Of a stretch of 18,474 nt of DNA, positions 8,996-17,300 are shown piece by piece. Where the stretch lies: NCBI GenBank assembly GCA_016928975.1, contig JAFGJR010000135.1, positions 1-18,474 on the forward strand, given 5' to 3'. The stretch is from Sedimentisphaerales bacterium. Its GTDB lineage: Bacteria > Planctomycetota > Phycisphaerae > Sedimentisphaerales > SG8-4. A program made the position numbers and the translations under genes. The notes beneath the pieces are model-generated. The model worked only from the letters and a program-made list of their open reading frames with translations. It had not been told where the DNA came from and ran no database searches. The first letter of the stretch is position 1; each line of letters starts with the position of its first letter.

Positions 8996-9781
8996 ATGAG
9001 ACTGGGACTATGTATCGAAATGGCGTTCGCGAGTCTGCCCTTCGAGGACCGGATTCGCAAGGCGGCGGACTGCGGGTTTCGCAACGTCGAGATGTGGTTC
9101 GTGGACAAGAGCTTCAAGGGCACACCGGAGCAGCTTGCACGGATCGCCGAGGCTCACGGCATCACAATCACGAACACGGTGATCGGCGCTCCCAACGGCT
9201 CCCTCGGCGGCAGCCTCACGAATCCCGCCCATCGCAGAAGATGGCTCGCTCGGGCGGCAATGACTATCGAGTTTACGAAACAGGCGGAGATTCCCGCCAC
9301 AATCGTCTGCACGGGAAACGAAGTCAAAGGGATGAGCCACGGCAAGATGCTCGCGTCGGTCCTTGCCGGCCTGAAACCCACGGTCGAGATGGCGGAGAAG
9401 GCGGGCGTGACGTTGCTGCTGGAGCCGCTGAATACGAAGTATGACCATCGTGGCTACTTCCTAACGAGCAGCGACGAAGGGGCCGAGATCTGCCGCCAGA
9501 TCGGCTCGCCGCGGATGAAGCTGCTGTTCGACTGCTATCACATGCAGATCATGGAAGGCGATCTCATCAATCACATCGAGCGGAACATCGACGTGATCAG
9601 CCATTTTCATTGCGCCGGTGTGCCCGGCCGGCATGAGCCGTACCGGGGTGAGACGGATTATCCTTTTGTGATGGCGCAGATCGAGAGGATGGGCTACCAG
9701 GGCATCTTTGGCCTGGAGTACCTGCCGTCGATCGACCATGAGGAATCGGTGCGAAAAACCCTCGCACATTTGACGCGGTGA
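8996..9781 (+). CDS. Hydroxypyruvate isomerase-like sugar isomerase/epimerase (AP endonuclease 2 TIM-barrel family)
   Basis: This is a 261-residue protein, the usual size for the Hyi family (E. coli Hyi is about 258). The diagnostic C-terminal motif is present: HCAGVPGRHEP, then GETDYP and GYQGIFGLEY, closely like the Hyi block AGLPDRHEP...GEINYP...GYQGWIGCEY. Likely divalent-metal ligands are the Glu in LLLEPLN, the Asp in LLFDCYHMQ, the His in HFHCAG and the Glu in GLEY. Hyi interconverts hydroxypyruvate and tartronate semialdehyde, but close relatives act on other sugars, so the substrate is open. There is no signal peptide, so it is cytoplasmic. It sits 11 nt after the broken aminotransferase and 22 nt before the deacetylase-like gene, which suggests one transcript. 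It could process the monosaccharide brought in by the MFS transporter. Confidence 0.82.
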   Translation: MRLGLCIEMAFASLPFEDRIRKAADCGFRNVEMWFVDKSFKGTPEQLARIAEAHGITITNTVIGAPNGSLGGSLTNPAHRRRWLARAAMTIEFTKQAEIPATIVCTGNEVKGMSHGKMLASVLAGLKPTVEMAEKAGVTLLLEPLNTKYDHRGYFLTSSDEGAEICRQIGSPRMKLLFDCYHMQIMEGDLINHIERNIDVISHFHCAGVPGRHEPYRGETDYPFVMAQIERMGYQGIFGLEYLPSIDHEESVRKTLAHLTR

Positions 9782-9803
9782 TCGCTGTTGTCAGGAGATC
9801 GCG

Positions 9804-10718
9804 ATGGACGGCATCTCAAGAAGAGACCTTATGATCGCCGCATTGGGGGCCGCGCTTGTGAAAGGCACATCAGGAGTCCAAGACGCCAAATTGCAGACGG
9901 TGTACATCGCCGCGTATGACACCGAGTCGCCAGCCTGCCTCCCAGCGTGCCGCAAGATTGTCGAGGTGCACAGGCAGCTCCAGATGCCTGCCACGTTCTT
10001 CATCACCGGCAAGACACTCGAAGCGAACGTCAAGGAGTATAAGGAACTGTTCGCCGATCCGCTCTTCGAGGTCGCCTCGCACACGTGGAGCCACAAGATG
10101 TTGCGTGAGAATGTCTTCTGCGGTGCGGCGGTCTCTGCGCAGGAGAAGAGGGAAGAGGTGTTCCGGGCCAAAGAGCTGATCGAGCGGGTCTTCGAGCGTC
10201 CCTGCCTGGGTTTGCGCGCGGCCTGCGGCTTCGACAGCGGGCTCAAGGGCGCTGTGGATGTGCTGGCGCTGCTTCGCGAGGCCGGGTTCAAGTACATCAG
10301 CAGTCTGCTGTGGGGACCCGACTACTCCATGCCCGCGCTGATTCGCGAGCCGTTCCACTACGGTGCAGATGGGTTCGCCGATCTGTGGGAGCTGCCTGGA
10401 CATGGCTGGCACGAGAACCTGCTGAAGAACCACAACGGCTGGGGCGCCAGACGTCTGGTGCTGTGGCCGTCCCCAATTCCGGAGGCGATCCCGGCCCGGT
10501 TCATCCGGACGCCCATCGACGAGTTCGAGATCAACCGGATCTTCCTCGAAAAGGCCATCGAAACCAATGAGCCGCATATCTCGCTGGTCTGGCATCCATG
10601 GTCACTGCATAGATTCGATCCGGACATGAAGATGCTTGAATTGACGTTTGCTCATGCTCGCCAGCTTGGTCTGAAGCCCTGCACATACGCCGACCTGCTC
10701 AAGCAGGTCGCGGGTTGA
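9804..10718 (+). CDS. Tat-exported polysaccharide deacetylase-like protein (NodB/CE4 fold)
   Basis: This 304-residue protein starts at ATG 9804 behind AGGAG (9793-9797). The N-terminus SRRDLMIAALGAAL is a Tat-type signal, indicating export as a folded protein. NodB motifs occur in order: YIAAYDTES (34-42) for motif 1, SHTWSH (92-97, H93 and H97 as zinc ligands) for motif 2, RAACGFDSG (138-146) for motif 3, WELPGHGWHE (195-204) for motif 4, and VWHPWSLH (262-269) for motif 5. The CE4 family removes N- or O-acetyl groups from polysaccharides using a metal. Motif 1 normally reads T-F-D-D-G; here the second Asp, a metal ligand, is replaced by Thr-Glu, so metal binding may differ. The gene is last in the plus-strand cluster and probably trims acetyl groups from the glycan the cluster degrades. 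This role is inferred. Confidence 0.8.
   Translation: MDGISRRDLMIAALGAALVKGTSGVQDAKLQTVYIAAYDTESPACLPACRKIVEVHRQLQMPATFFITGKTLEANVKEYKELFADPLFEVASHTWSHKMLRENVFCGAAVSAQEKREEVFRAKELIERVFERPCLGLRAACGFDSGLKGAVDVLALLREAGFKYISSLLWGPDYSMPALIREPFHYGADGFADLWELPGHGWHENLLKNHNGWGARRLVLWPSPIPEAIPARFIRTPIDEFEINRIFLEKAIETNEPHISLVWHPWSLHRFDPDMKMLELTFAHARQLGLKPCTYADLLKQVAG
10691..10710. other. Perfect hairpin at the end of the plus-strand cluster
   Basis: CGACCTGC and GCAGGTCG form a perfect 8-bp stem around a TCAA loop, within the last codons of the deacetylase-like gene. It lies about 70 nt from the stop of the convergent minus-strand operon. There is no T-run on either strand, so intrinsic termination is unproven. 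I saw no better terminator in 10719-10776, which is otherwise featureless. Confidence 0.4.
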
Positions 10719-10776
10719 GAAAGAATCTGCGAACGCAACTGCCGTGACGTAAGGCACCCGGTCGCGATCCTTGTGC

Positions 10777-11823
10777 TCACTGTCCGTTGCTCTGTTCGTA
10801 GATGTGCGCGATCTCACGGAGCAGCGGCTCCAGCTTGGAGAAGTATTCCTCGTCTGAGAGGTTCGCTCTCGCGTCGCGCAGCTCCACTACCTGGAGCTCC
10901 AGTTGATCGCGCCGGGCCCGCAGGTCCGCAGGCATGCTCATCTCCGCGGGACTGTGAAGCAGATGGAGCTGGTGGGCGCGGTAGCCGTCGAGGGACACGT
11001 CGTCGCGGGCTTTTTGCACCGGCCGGATGCCGCGAAACCACTCGGCGGGCGTCCCCAAGCCATCGCCGTTGTCATCGAGCAGGGCATGCTCGGTGGCGAG
11101 CCGGCCGGCGGCGGAGTAGAACTCGCTGACCTCGTGAGAGGCACTGAGAAAGGCCTCCAGCAGGGAGGTCTGGCCGTCCTTGTCCAGGTCGGCGGCGGGA
11201 TCGATGACGGCCTCGGCGAAGTACCGGCCAAACCGCGTGAGGTTCTGCTCGAAGCCGCTTTTGGTCGCCGTGACGATGACCCGTCCGGGCGAGGACAGCT
11301 CTTTGAGAAATGGCGCACTGGACGAGGCGGTGTCAATTACCGCGACGGGCCGCTCCATCGGCTTGAGCCACTGGGCCAGATCGCTCGCGGAGATGTCAGG
11401 ACCACGGAGATTGAACTTGGCTGCTCTGCCGTCGAACGTGCCGTGCCCGATCAGGACCAGCCACAAGGCCGCCGACGACTGCGCAGGCTGTTTGGCCAAT
11501 ACCTCCTGAAGACGCACGCGGTCCGGTGTGTCCTCGCGTTCATCCAAACCTACTTCGATGAAATCCGCATGGCTCTTGGCGCACGCGTGTTCAAGAAACC
11601 CGGCCCACTTGGCGAACGTCCCCGCGTACTCCGCCGTGCCGGCGGCGCCGATCACGACGATCACGGTCTGGTCTTCGATTGCGGATTGTGGATTGCGGAT
11701 GGCGGATTCAGTGGCCGCTGGGCGGGCTGTGCCCACCGATCCCACTGGATTCGAGTCACCAATGGTGGGCAGAGCCCACCCTACTACGTACATGGCGATG
11801 AGCGTCGCTCTTGCTGCTTTCAC
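10777..11823 (-). CDS. Caspase-fold (C13/C14-like) protein lacking the catalytic cysteine, with two EF-hand-like loops
   Basis: This protein has 348 residues from GTG 11823, which overlaps the previous stop as GTGA and has AAGGGG 5 nt upstream. Residues 4-18 form a hydrophobic export segment, so it is probably periplasmic. Residues 53-265 look like a caspase-type fold: strand VIVVIGAAG, then WLVLIGHGTFDG with His127 at the catalytic histidine position, then PVAVIDTASSSAP, where a protease would have D-x-C; Ala166 stands in the cysteine position. Two 12-residue loops fit the EF-hand calcium pattern: D212-x-D-x-D-G-x-x-S-x-x-E223 and D250-x-N-x-D-G-x-x-T-x-x-E261. Residues 295-345 are helical and charged, likely a coiled coil. 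It is the last gene seen in the VWA operon. It may be a non-catalytic binding or scaffold protein; the alignment of Ala166 is my inference. Confidence 0.65.
   Translation of the reverse strand: MKAARATLIAMYVVGWALPTIGDSNPVGSVGTARPAATESAIRNPQSAIEDQTVIVVIGAAGTAEYAGTFAKWAGFLEHACAKSHADFIEVGLDEREDTPDRVRLQEVLAKQPAQSSAALWLVLIGHGTFDGRAAKFNLRGPDISASDLAQWLKPMERPVAVIDTASSSAPFLKELSSPGRVIVTATKSGFEQNLTRFGRYFAEAVIDPAADLDKDGQTSLLEAFLSASHEVSEFYSAAGRLATEHALLDDNGDGLGTPAEWFRGIRPVQKARDDVSLDGYRAHQLHLLHSPAEMSMPADLRARRDQLELQVVELRDARANLSDEEYFSKLEPLLREIAHIYEQSNGQ
11677..11787. repeat. Composite repeat element: 7-bp tandem array plus two GC-rich hairpins, inside the caspase-fold gene
   Basis: Positions 11677-11711 are a tandem array with period 7: GATTGCG, GATTGTG, GATTGCG, GATGGCG, GATTCAG. 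It is followed by an imperfect hairpin around 11720-11737 (GGCGGGC, TGT, GCCCACC) and a perfect one at 11764-11780 (GGTGGGC, AGA, GCCCACC). The element is in frame and codes for residues 13-49 (VVGWALPTI... to ...RNPQSAI) of the caspase-fold protein, including part of its signal peptide. Phrases like RNPQSAI recur in translations of environmental planctomycete genomes; I recall this and did not look it up. Confidence 0.6.
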
Positions 11824-14237
11824 GGCATCCCCTTCCAGCGGCGTAGCGCCCATTCGAGGAGAAAGCAGGTCAGGACGAACAGGCAGGCCGCCGGCAGGAC
11901 CCCCGGCAGGTCCCACAAAGGCCTGACCCAGGAATCCATGACCGGGACCTCCTGACGCGGCAGACCGCGTGCGAAGTCCTCCAGTCCATCGATCTCCACG
12001 ATTCGCCCTCCGGTGCGACGTGCGATCTTCTCCAGCAGAGGCCGGTTTACCTTCACGGATTGAAACTCGCGTGCCTCCAGATCGCTGGCCCATCCGATCT
12101 GTGCATCGCCAGTCTTTGTTCCTGCTGCATCAGTCACGCTGGCCTGTGCAAGATAGGCTCCACTGGCGCGCGGGACATAGGTGGCCTCAAAGAGTCCACT
12201 CTCGGTGGGCGCGGGGGCTGCTGTCAGTCGCACCTGCTGACCGGACGGCTCGCGCACCTGAATCGTGATGGAGGCGTTGTCGACCGGCTCGAAGTTCTTG
12301 TCACGCACGCGGACCTGAAGCGTCACAACCTGGTCCATCTCATTCGGCTTCTGCGCCACCTGGAATGAGATTCGGCCGGGGGTATCGGCGACGAGCCATC
12401 GAAGCGTCTGCCGCCAGAACTTGTCCATGTCCTCGCGCATCGGCGGCTTCTGCATGCCCCAGCGCCACACGTCGCCGACGGTCAGTGCCGCCGTGCGCCC
12501 GTTGCCCAACCGCTGAACGACCAGGGCGGCAGACCGCGGCGTTTCCGCGTCGTCGATGGCCTGGATGACTCGCGCGCCGGGCTTGGCGGAACCCGTGCGA
12601 TTGAACACGCGAAAGTCGGGCATCTCGGAGAGCCGCTGTCGTTCCGCCTCCTCGTTGTCGCGCAGTCGGGCCCAGGGCTGTAGCCAGCCCTCGCGGGTGA
12701 GCTGAAGCCGGACCGGGGCGATGGCGGATTGCGACGCCGAAGGCTCCAGGTAGACCGGCAGAAGGTTGCCGATGGGGGTGCGCCGGAAGTCGCCCTGCCG
12801 GAACGATTCTTTGCCGCCCAACATGAGAAGACCGCCGCCTCGCTCGGCCACGAATCGGTGGATCAGGTCCATCTGGTCGCGCGGGAAGAACTCGGCCTCG
12901 ACGTCGTCGAGAATGATGGCGTGATAGTCGAACAACTCCTCCCTCGTCCTCGGGATGCCGTTGTTCAGCTCGGCTCTGTCGCGAATGTTGAGTCGCACGA
13001 GGACCGGCTCATCATACTGTTCCGCTTCTTTCTGGTCCTCCTCGTCGAAGCCTCGATACAGGGGATTGCTCGTCTCGCCGGTGTTGCCTCGCCAGTCATA
13101 TCTCGGCTCTCGCTTGGCCACGCGGATCAATCCGACGAGTTGCACCTGCTCGTCTTCCTCCACCGCTCTCTTGAGGAACTTGAACTCCCAATTGGGTCTG
13201 CCCGCTACGTAGAGAATCCGATAAGGCCCTTTCCCGCGGTCCACGACGACGGTGCGCTCATTGTTGACCAGCGTCGCCTCCGACGAGGTCTCGGCGTTCG
13301 TTGGCGACCCGCCTGTCAATGTCCCTGTGGCCCGCACACGGTAGAAAAGGACCCCGGTCCTGTCCAGACGCAAGCGGAACCGGAAGACCTGCCTTTCCTC
13401 CTTCCGGTCGATCTTCCACGGCTGGCGCTCCACCAACGTCCCTGACTCTTCGAGCAGATCGACTGCAACGGTCCGGCCGGCGAAGCCCGTGGCCTCGACA
13501 TCCGCCTGGATCGTCACGGGGGCATCCTCGAAAGGCGTCTGACTGACGGAGACACCGGCTACGGCAATGTCCTCCGGTGGCCGGCCTTCACCAATCACCA
13601 CGGGGTAGACCGGCGGAAGGTCGGGTAGATCGGCAATCTCGTCCCCGAGATCCGTGGCGCAGCCGTCGGTCAGCAGGAGGATTCCGCCTACGGGCATTCC
13701 CCCAAACCGCGCGGCAAGGGTCTGGAGGGCTGAGCCCAGGTCCGTCGCTTTGCCGTCGAAGGTCAGATCGGAGAAATCGACGGTCCGGCGAAGCCGCGAG
13801 TCGAACAGATACGGCCGAATCTGGAAATCGTCAGCCATGATGCTGAGCCAACCCGGTCTCTCCGATGCTGTCGCTGCGAGGTCCGTCGCTTCGCCGACAT
13901 TGAGCAGATCCCGTAGGATCTCAGCGCGACTGCGCGATGTGTCGCGATCGCGCACGTTCATGCCGCCGCTGTTGTCCGCCAGCACGACGAACAGGTTGGC
14001 TCCGGATTTTGCCCGTCTGCCGCTCCAAAGAGGCTCGATCAGGCACGAGGCCAGGGCCAATATGCCCAGCCACTTGAGCGTGAACGCGACCGTCATTGGA
14101 ATTCGCGATTGGACATGTGAGATCTGGGATCTTGCGGCGCGTGTGTACGACCAGACCATCAATGCAAGGGCCGCGACCAGCAGCACACCGGCCGGCCAGA
14201 ACCATTGGCTCACAGGGATGGCAATCGTCGCCAGCAA
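11820..14237 (-). CDS. VWA-domain membrane protein with GATase-like domain (BatA-associated type)
   Basis: This 805-residue protein starts at TTG 14237, supported by AGGAG 6 nt upstream. Residues 14-31 and 50-70 are membrane segments. A VWA domain spans about 80-215: the MIDAS-type motif is D88-N-S90-G-G92, with T165 and D191 (LLLTDGCATD). The usual DxSxS has Ser at the last position, and here it is Gly. Residues 225-330 are beta-rich. Residues 338-500 look like a class I glutamine amidotransferase-type fold (RILYVAGRPNWE, YHAIILDD, ERGGGLLMLGGKESF) without an evident catalytic triad. Residues 635-715 form an Ig-like beta domain. A C-terminal membrane helix (779-797) ends the protein, so most of it faces the periplasm. 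Such proteins cluster with MoxR ATPases and are thought to take part in envelope protein assembly; the exact role is unknown. Residues 35-46 come from a repeat-like tract. Confidence 0.82.
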   Translation of the reverse strand: MLATIAIPVSQWFWPAGVLLVAALALMVWSYTRAARSQISHVQSRIPMTVAFTLKWLGILALASCLIEPLWSGRRAKSGANLFVVLADNSGGMNVRDRDTSRSRAEILRDLLNVGEATDLAATASERPGWLSIMADDFQIRPYLFDSRLRRTVDFSDLTFDGKATDLGSALQTLAARFGGMPVGGILLLTDGCATDLGDEIADLPDLPPVYPVVIGEGRPPEDIAVAGVSVSQTPFEDAPVTIQADVEATGFAGRTVAVDLLEESGTLVERQPWKIDRKEERQVFRFRLRLDRTGVLFYRVRATGTLTGGSPTNAETSSEATLVNNERTVVVDRGKGPYRILYVAGRPNWEFKFLKRAVEEDEQVQLVGLIRVAKREPRYDWRGNTGETSNPLYRGFDEEDQKEAEQYDEPVLVRLNIRDRAELNNGIPRTREELFDYHAIILDDVEAEFFPRDQMDLIHRFVAERGGGLLMLGGKESFRQGDFRRTPIGNLLPVYLEPSASQSAIAPVRLQLTREGWLQPWARLRDNEEAERQRLSEMPDFRVFNRTGSAKPGARVIQAIDDAETPRSAALVVQRLGNGRTAALTVGDVWRWGMQKPPMREDMDKFWRQTLRWLVADTPGRISFQVAQKPNEMDQVVTLQVRVRDKNFEPVDNASITIQVREPSGQQVRLTAAPAPTESGLFEATYVPRASGAYLAQASVTDAAGTKTGDAQIGWASDLEAREFQSVKVNRPLLEKIARRTGGRIVEIDGLEDFARGLPRQEVPVMDSWVRPLWDLPGVLPAACLFVLTCFLLEWALRRWKGMP
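14101..14135. repeat. Degenerate 7-bp tandem array inside the VWA protein gene
   Basis: The sequence reads as five consecutive heptamers, each starting with AT: ATTCGCG, ATTGGAC, ATGTGAG, ATCTGGG, ATCTTGC. It codes in frame for residues 35-46 (RSQISHVQSRIP region), the cytoplasmic loop between the two N-terminal membrane helices. It is weaker than the array at 11677 but has the same period and AT phase. Confidence 0.4.
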
Positions 14238-14243
14238 AGTTGA

Positions 14244-14248
14244 CTCCT
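14244..14248 (-). promoter_or_regulatory. Ribosome binding site supporting a TTG start
   Basis: AGGAG on the minus strand lies 6 nt before TTG 14237. An ATG at 14251-14249 is out of frame with the VWA protein, so TTG is the best start; no upstream in-frame ATG was seen. Confidence 0.65.
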
Positions 14249-14249
14249 C

Positions 14250-14338
14250 ATGCAGGATCTACGATTCATGAACTACGGTTTGTCCGGCCACGCCCCACTC
14301 ACAAATCGTCACTCGTATACTGGAGATCATCAATTCCC
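14250..14338. repeat. Repeat-like heptameric tract filling the gap between the DUF4175-like and VWA genes
   Basis: The gap of 92 nt begins with heptamers ATGCAGG, ATCTACG, ATTCATG, AACTACG (14250-14277). From 14304 it continues with AATCGTC, ACTCGTA, TACTGGA, GATCATC, AATTCCC. It holds the 8-bp palindrome TTCATGAA (14265-14272). No promoter or ORF was seen. The other two junctions of this operon overlap by 4 nt, so this gap looks like inserted DNA. Confidence 0.4.
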
Positions 14339-17300
14339 TCCTCTTTCCTCCTGGCCCAGGCTCTCAAAGTACGCCCGGACGAGGTCGGCGAAGCGGTCCG
14401 GCACCGGATCGCCGTCGATGGGCGCCATCGTCTCATCCGATTGGAGTTGGGCCAGTCTCTTCTCCACGCGTTGCTGCAACTCAGTCAACGGCTCGGCGAT
14501 CTGCGTGCGGACCAGGTCCCACTGCGGCTGCGTGCCGTGACGTTTGAACTCCGCCCGCACAGCCCGGGCGCGGTCGCGAATCCTGGCCGCCTCATCGCGC
14601 AGCGCCTGTTCCGTGAGCATCTCCTCCACGTCGCGCAGCCCGTCGGACCACCGGCGGAAGTCCTCTCCCGTGAGTGGGCCGCGATTCCCGGAATCCTCCC
14701 AAGGTCCCGTCGAGACCGAATCATCGGTCGCCGGCGCAATGCCGCCCCGGCCTGTCGGGTCAACTCGCCCGCCACGATCGGGGGCCTGCCGCTGCGCACG
14801 ATTCGTAGGGGCGGGTCCCTGTGCCCGCCCTCGTCGATCGCCGAAATCCGATTCACGATCTGCGGGCTGCGTGCCCAGTTGCGTCTGGGGCGAATCGTCA
14901 TTTGCGTGCACTGTTGATGCATTCGGCTCCCCGCCTTGGCGGCGCGCACCGCCGGCGCCGGCCATCTCCTCGTTCAGTTGTCGAATCAGCTCCTCGATCT
15001 GCTGTCGGGCCAGGCGAAGAGAATCCGCCTCGTCACCGAGCACGTTTCGGGCCGCCTCTTCGACACCCTGGCGAATCTCGTCAATGCCGTCGCGGGCGCG
15101 ACGCTCGAAGTCCTGAGCCTGGGGCAGCAGATCACGCCGAAGCAACTCGCGAGTCATCTCCAGAGACCTATCAAGATTCTCCGTGGTCGCATTGCGCAGG
15201 GTGTCGTACAGTCCTTTCGACAACAGCGGCTCGGAGTTCTCCGCCTGTTCGCTTACGTCCTTCATTTGGTCCATCAGCTTGTTCATGTTCTCCCGCTGCT
15301 GGTCTACCCGGTCCGCCAGATCACGATTTGCATCGGGTCCGGAGAGCGTCTTCTGCCTTGCCTCAAGCTGCTGTCCCAACTCCTGCGAGATCTCCTCCTG
15401 TCGTCGATCAAGCCGCTGTGCCTCCTCTCGCATGGTGCGCATCTGGTCGCTGAACTCGCTGGAGGTGCGGCGCTGGAATTCGTCGCGCATCTGTTCGAGC
15501 TGTCGCTGGGCGCGTGTCGCCGAGGTGATCGCCCGGGAGAGCATCCCCTGTTCCAGAGCCTCCGCCGACTCACGGATTCCCGAGCGGGAGTCGTCCAGCC
15601 GTTGCCCCGCATCGGCCGTTCGGCGGCGATTCTGAGGACTGTCCATCTGCTGTCGCAACTCATCCGTGTCGCGAAGCGCCTCCAGTTGTTCGTCTCGGAG
15701 CCGTTGCAGGTCACGAAGGGTCTGCTGTCTCTGCTGCTCGTTCTGCGCCTGGCGCAGCGCCGCCTGCGCCTCTCGGAGCCTGTCGCTCATCTCGTTCTGT
15801 CGGCGAGCCAGGTCCCGAAGCCGGTTGAGCATTTGCAGGTCCTCGCTTCGCCCGGATTGCTCACGGGACTGGGCCAAACGCTGCGTTTCGTACCGATTCT
15901 CGCGCTGCGTGAGCTGCAACTGCTGCAATTGCTGCTGGAAGTGCTGCGAGTTGGCGTTGGCGGCCCGGCCCGAGCTGCGGCCCTGTGCCACCTGATGCTC
16001 CCGCTGCCGCAGTTTCAACAGCTCCTGGTAAGCCGATTGCTCGCCGGCCAGTGCGCCCGTCAGTTCCGCTGACGACGAGGATTCTGATGCCTTGTTCAAG
16101 TGGTCCAACGCAGTCTCCATATGACCGGAGGCGGTTTGAAGCGCCTTCATCGCGGCCGGATCTTCCGCCTCGCTCAACGCTTCACCCGCCTGCTCGAGGG
16201 CGCCGGCCTGGGACTGGCGAACGACGTCGAGGTCTTCCTTGCGGCCTTCGAGTCCGCCGGAACGATCCGCTTGCTGTTTGATGTTCCACGTGGCGCTGAT
16301 GATCTGTTTTTGCAGTTGCGCCAACTGCTCACCGGGCCGGTCCTGTTGGTTGCCTTGCTGATTCTGCCGGTCCTGGCTCTGCTGATCCTGGAAGGAGCCA
16401 CTCTCGCGGAAGATCTCGTCGAAGGGACGCACTTCGGCGAAGTACATGTCACTGGTGGTCCTGCGAAGCCGGCCATCGGGCCCGATGTCGTCGGCCCAGA
16501 AGTAATAAGTCAGCAACTGGTCCGGCTCCGCCTTGAGGTCCTCCATTGCCAGCAGATACTGGATCTGCGGATTGTCCTTCGGCGTCTGCGCGTCGCTCAA
16601 CACCAGGTCTCGGCTCTCCGTTCCCACCAGGGTATACGAGACCCCGTACCCGGTGACGCCGTAGTCGTCGGCGACTTCCGCCTCCAGTGAGATCTCCTCC
16701 AGAGGGGAAATGACCACGTCACCGCCGGGAAATACGGGCGTCAGCTCCGGCGTCACGTTCTTCTGCACGTCGATCGAAAATCGCGGCGGCAGCTTGTTCG
16801 ACCGGCCCTGTGCGTCAGTCAGGTGCAACTCATATCGCTGGCTCTGCGACGCAATCGTCGATGCCGTCAGCACATTGGGGTCCCGGCTGTCCACAGCAAG
16901 GCCCAGCGCGATCCCCGTCTTCGGGGCCAGCCTGGCGGAAACGACCGGCTTGTTCAGCGTGAAGATCAACGTGACCTCGGAACCCTCGACCGCACTGACG
17001 TGGCGCGTGTCCTGGATCGTCTTGGCGGGCAGGTTCGTGTATGCGGGATAAACGATCTTCGCGTCGGCCCGGACAAGCTCGGGACACTGGTACACGCGGA
17101 TCGTGTAATCGCGGGTGCGCTCCCCTGCATACTCAACGTGGTACAGGAGATTGGACCGGACGTCTGGCAGGATGCCGCCGAACACGGGATCGTCGAGGCT
17201 CTTGGTCAGTGTCATCCGCTGAGGCTCCCGCCCGGCCTCACCGAACAACAGGTCCACCGCCGACGGCACGCGCCCCTCGAAGCGCGCCAGGATCACCACC

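Noticed and set aside
11677..11711. CRISPR-like array
   Set aside because: The units are 7 bp and directly abutting with no spacers, and no cas genes are nearby.
10903..11955. Plus-strand ORF of 350 codons opposite the caspase-fold gene
   Set aside because: The minus strand carries coherent fold motifs and EF-hand-like loops; the plus frame shows none.
11824..12093. 90-codon N-terminal extension of the caspase-fold protein
   Set aside because: It overlaps the end of the VWA gene in another frame and is low complexity. GTG 11823 with AAGGGG and a GTGA overlap fits better.
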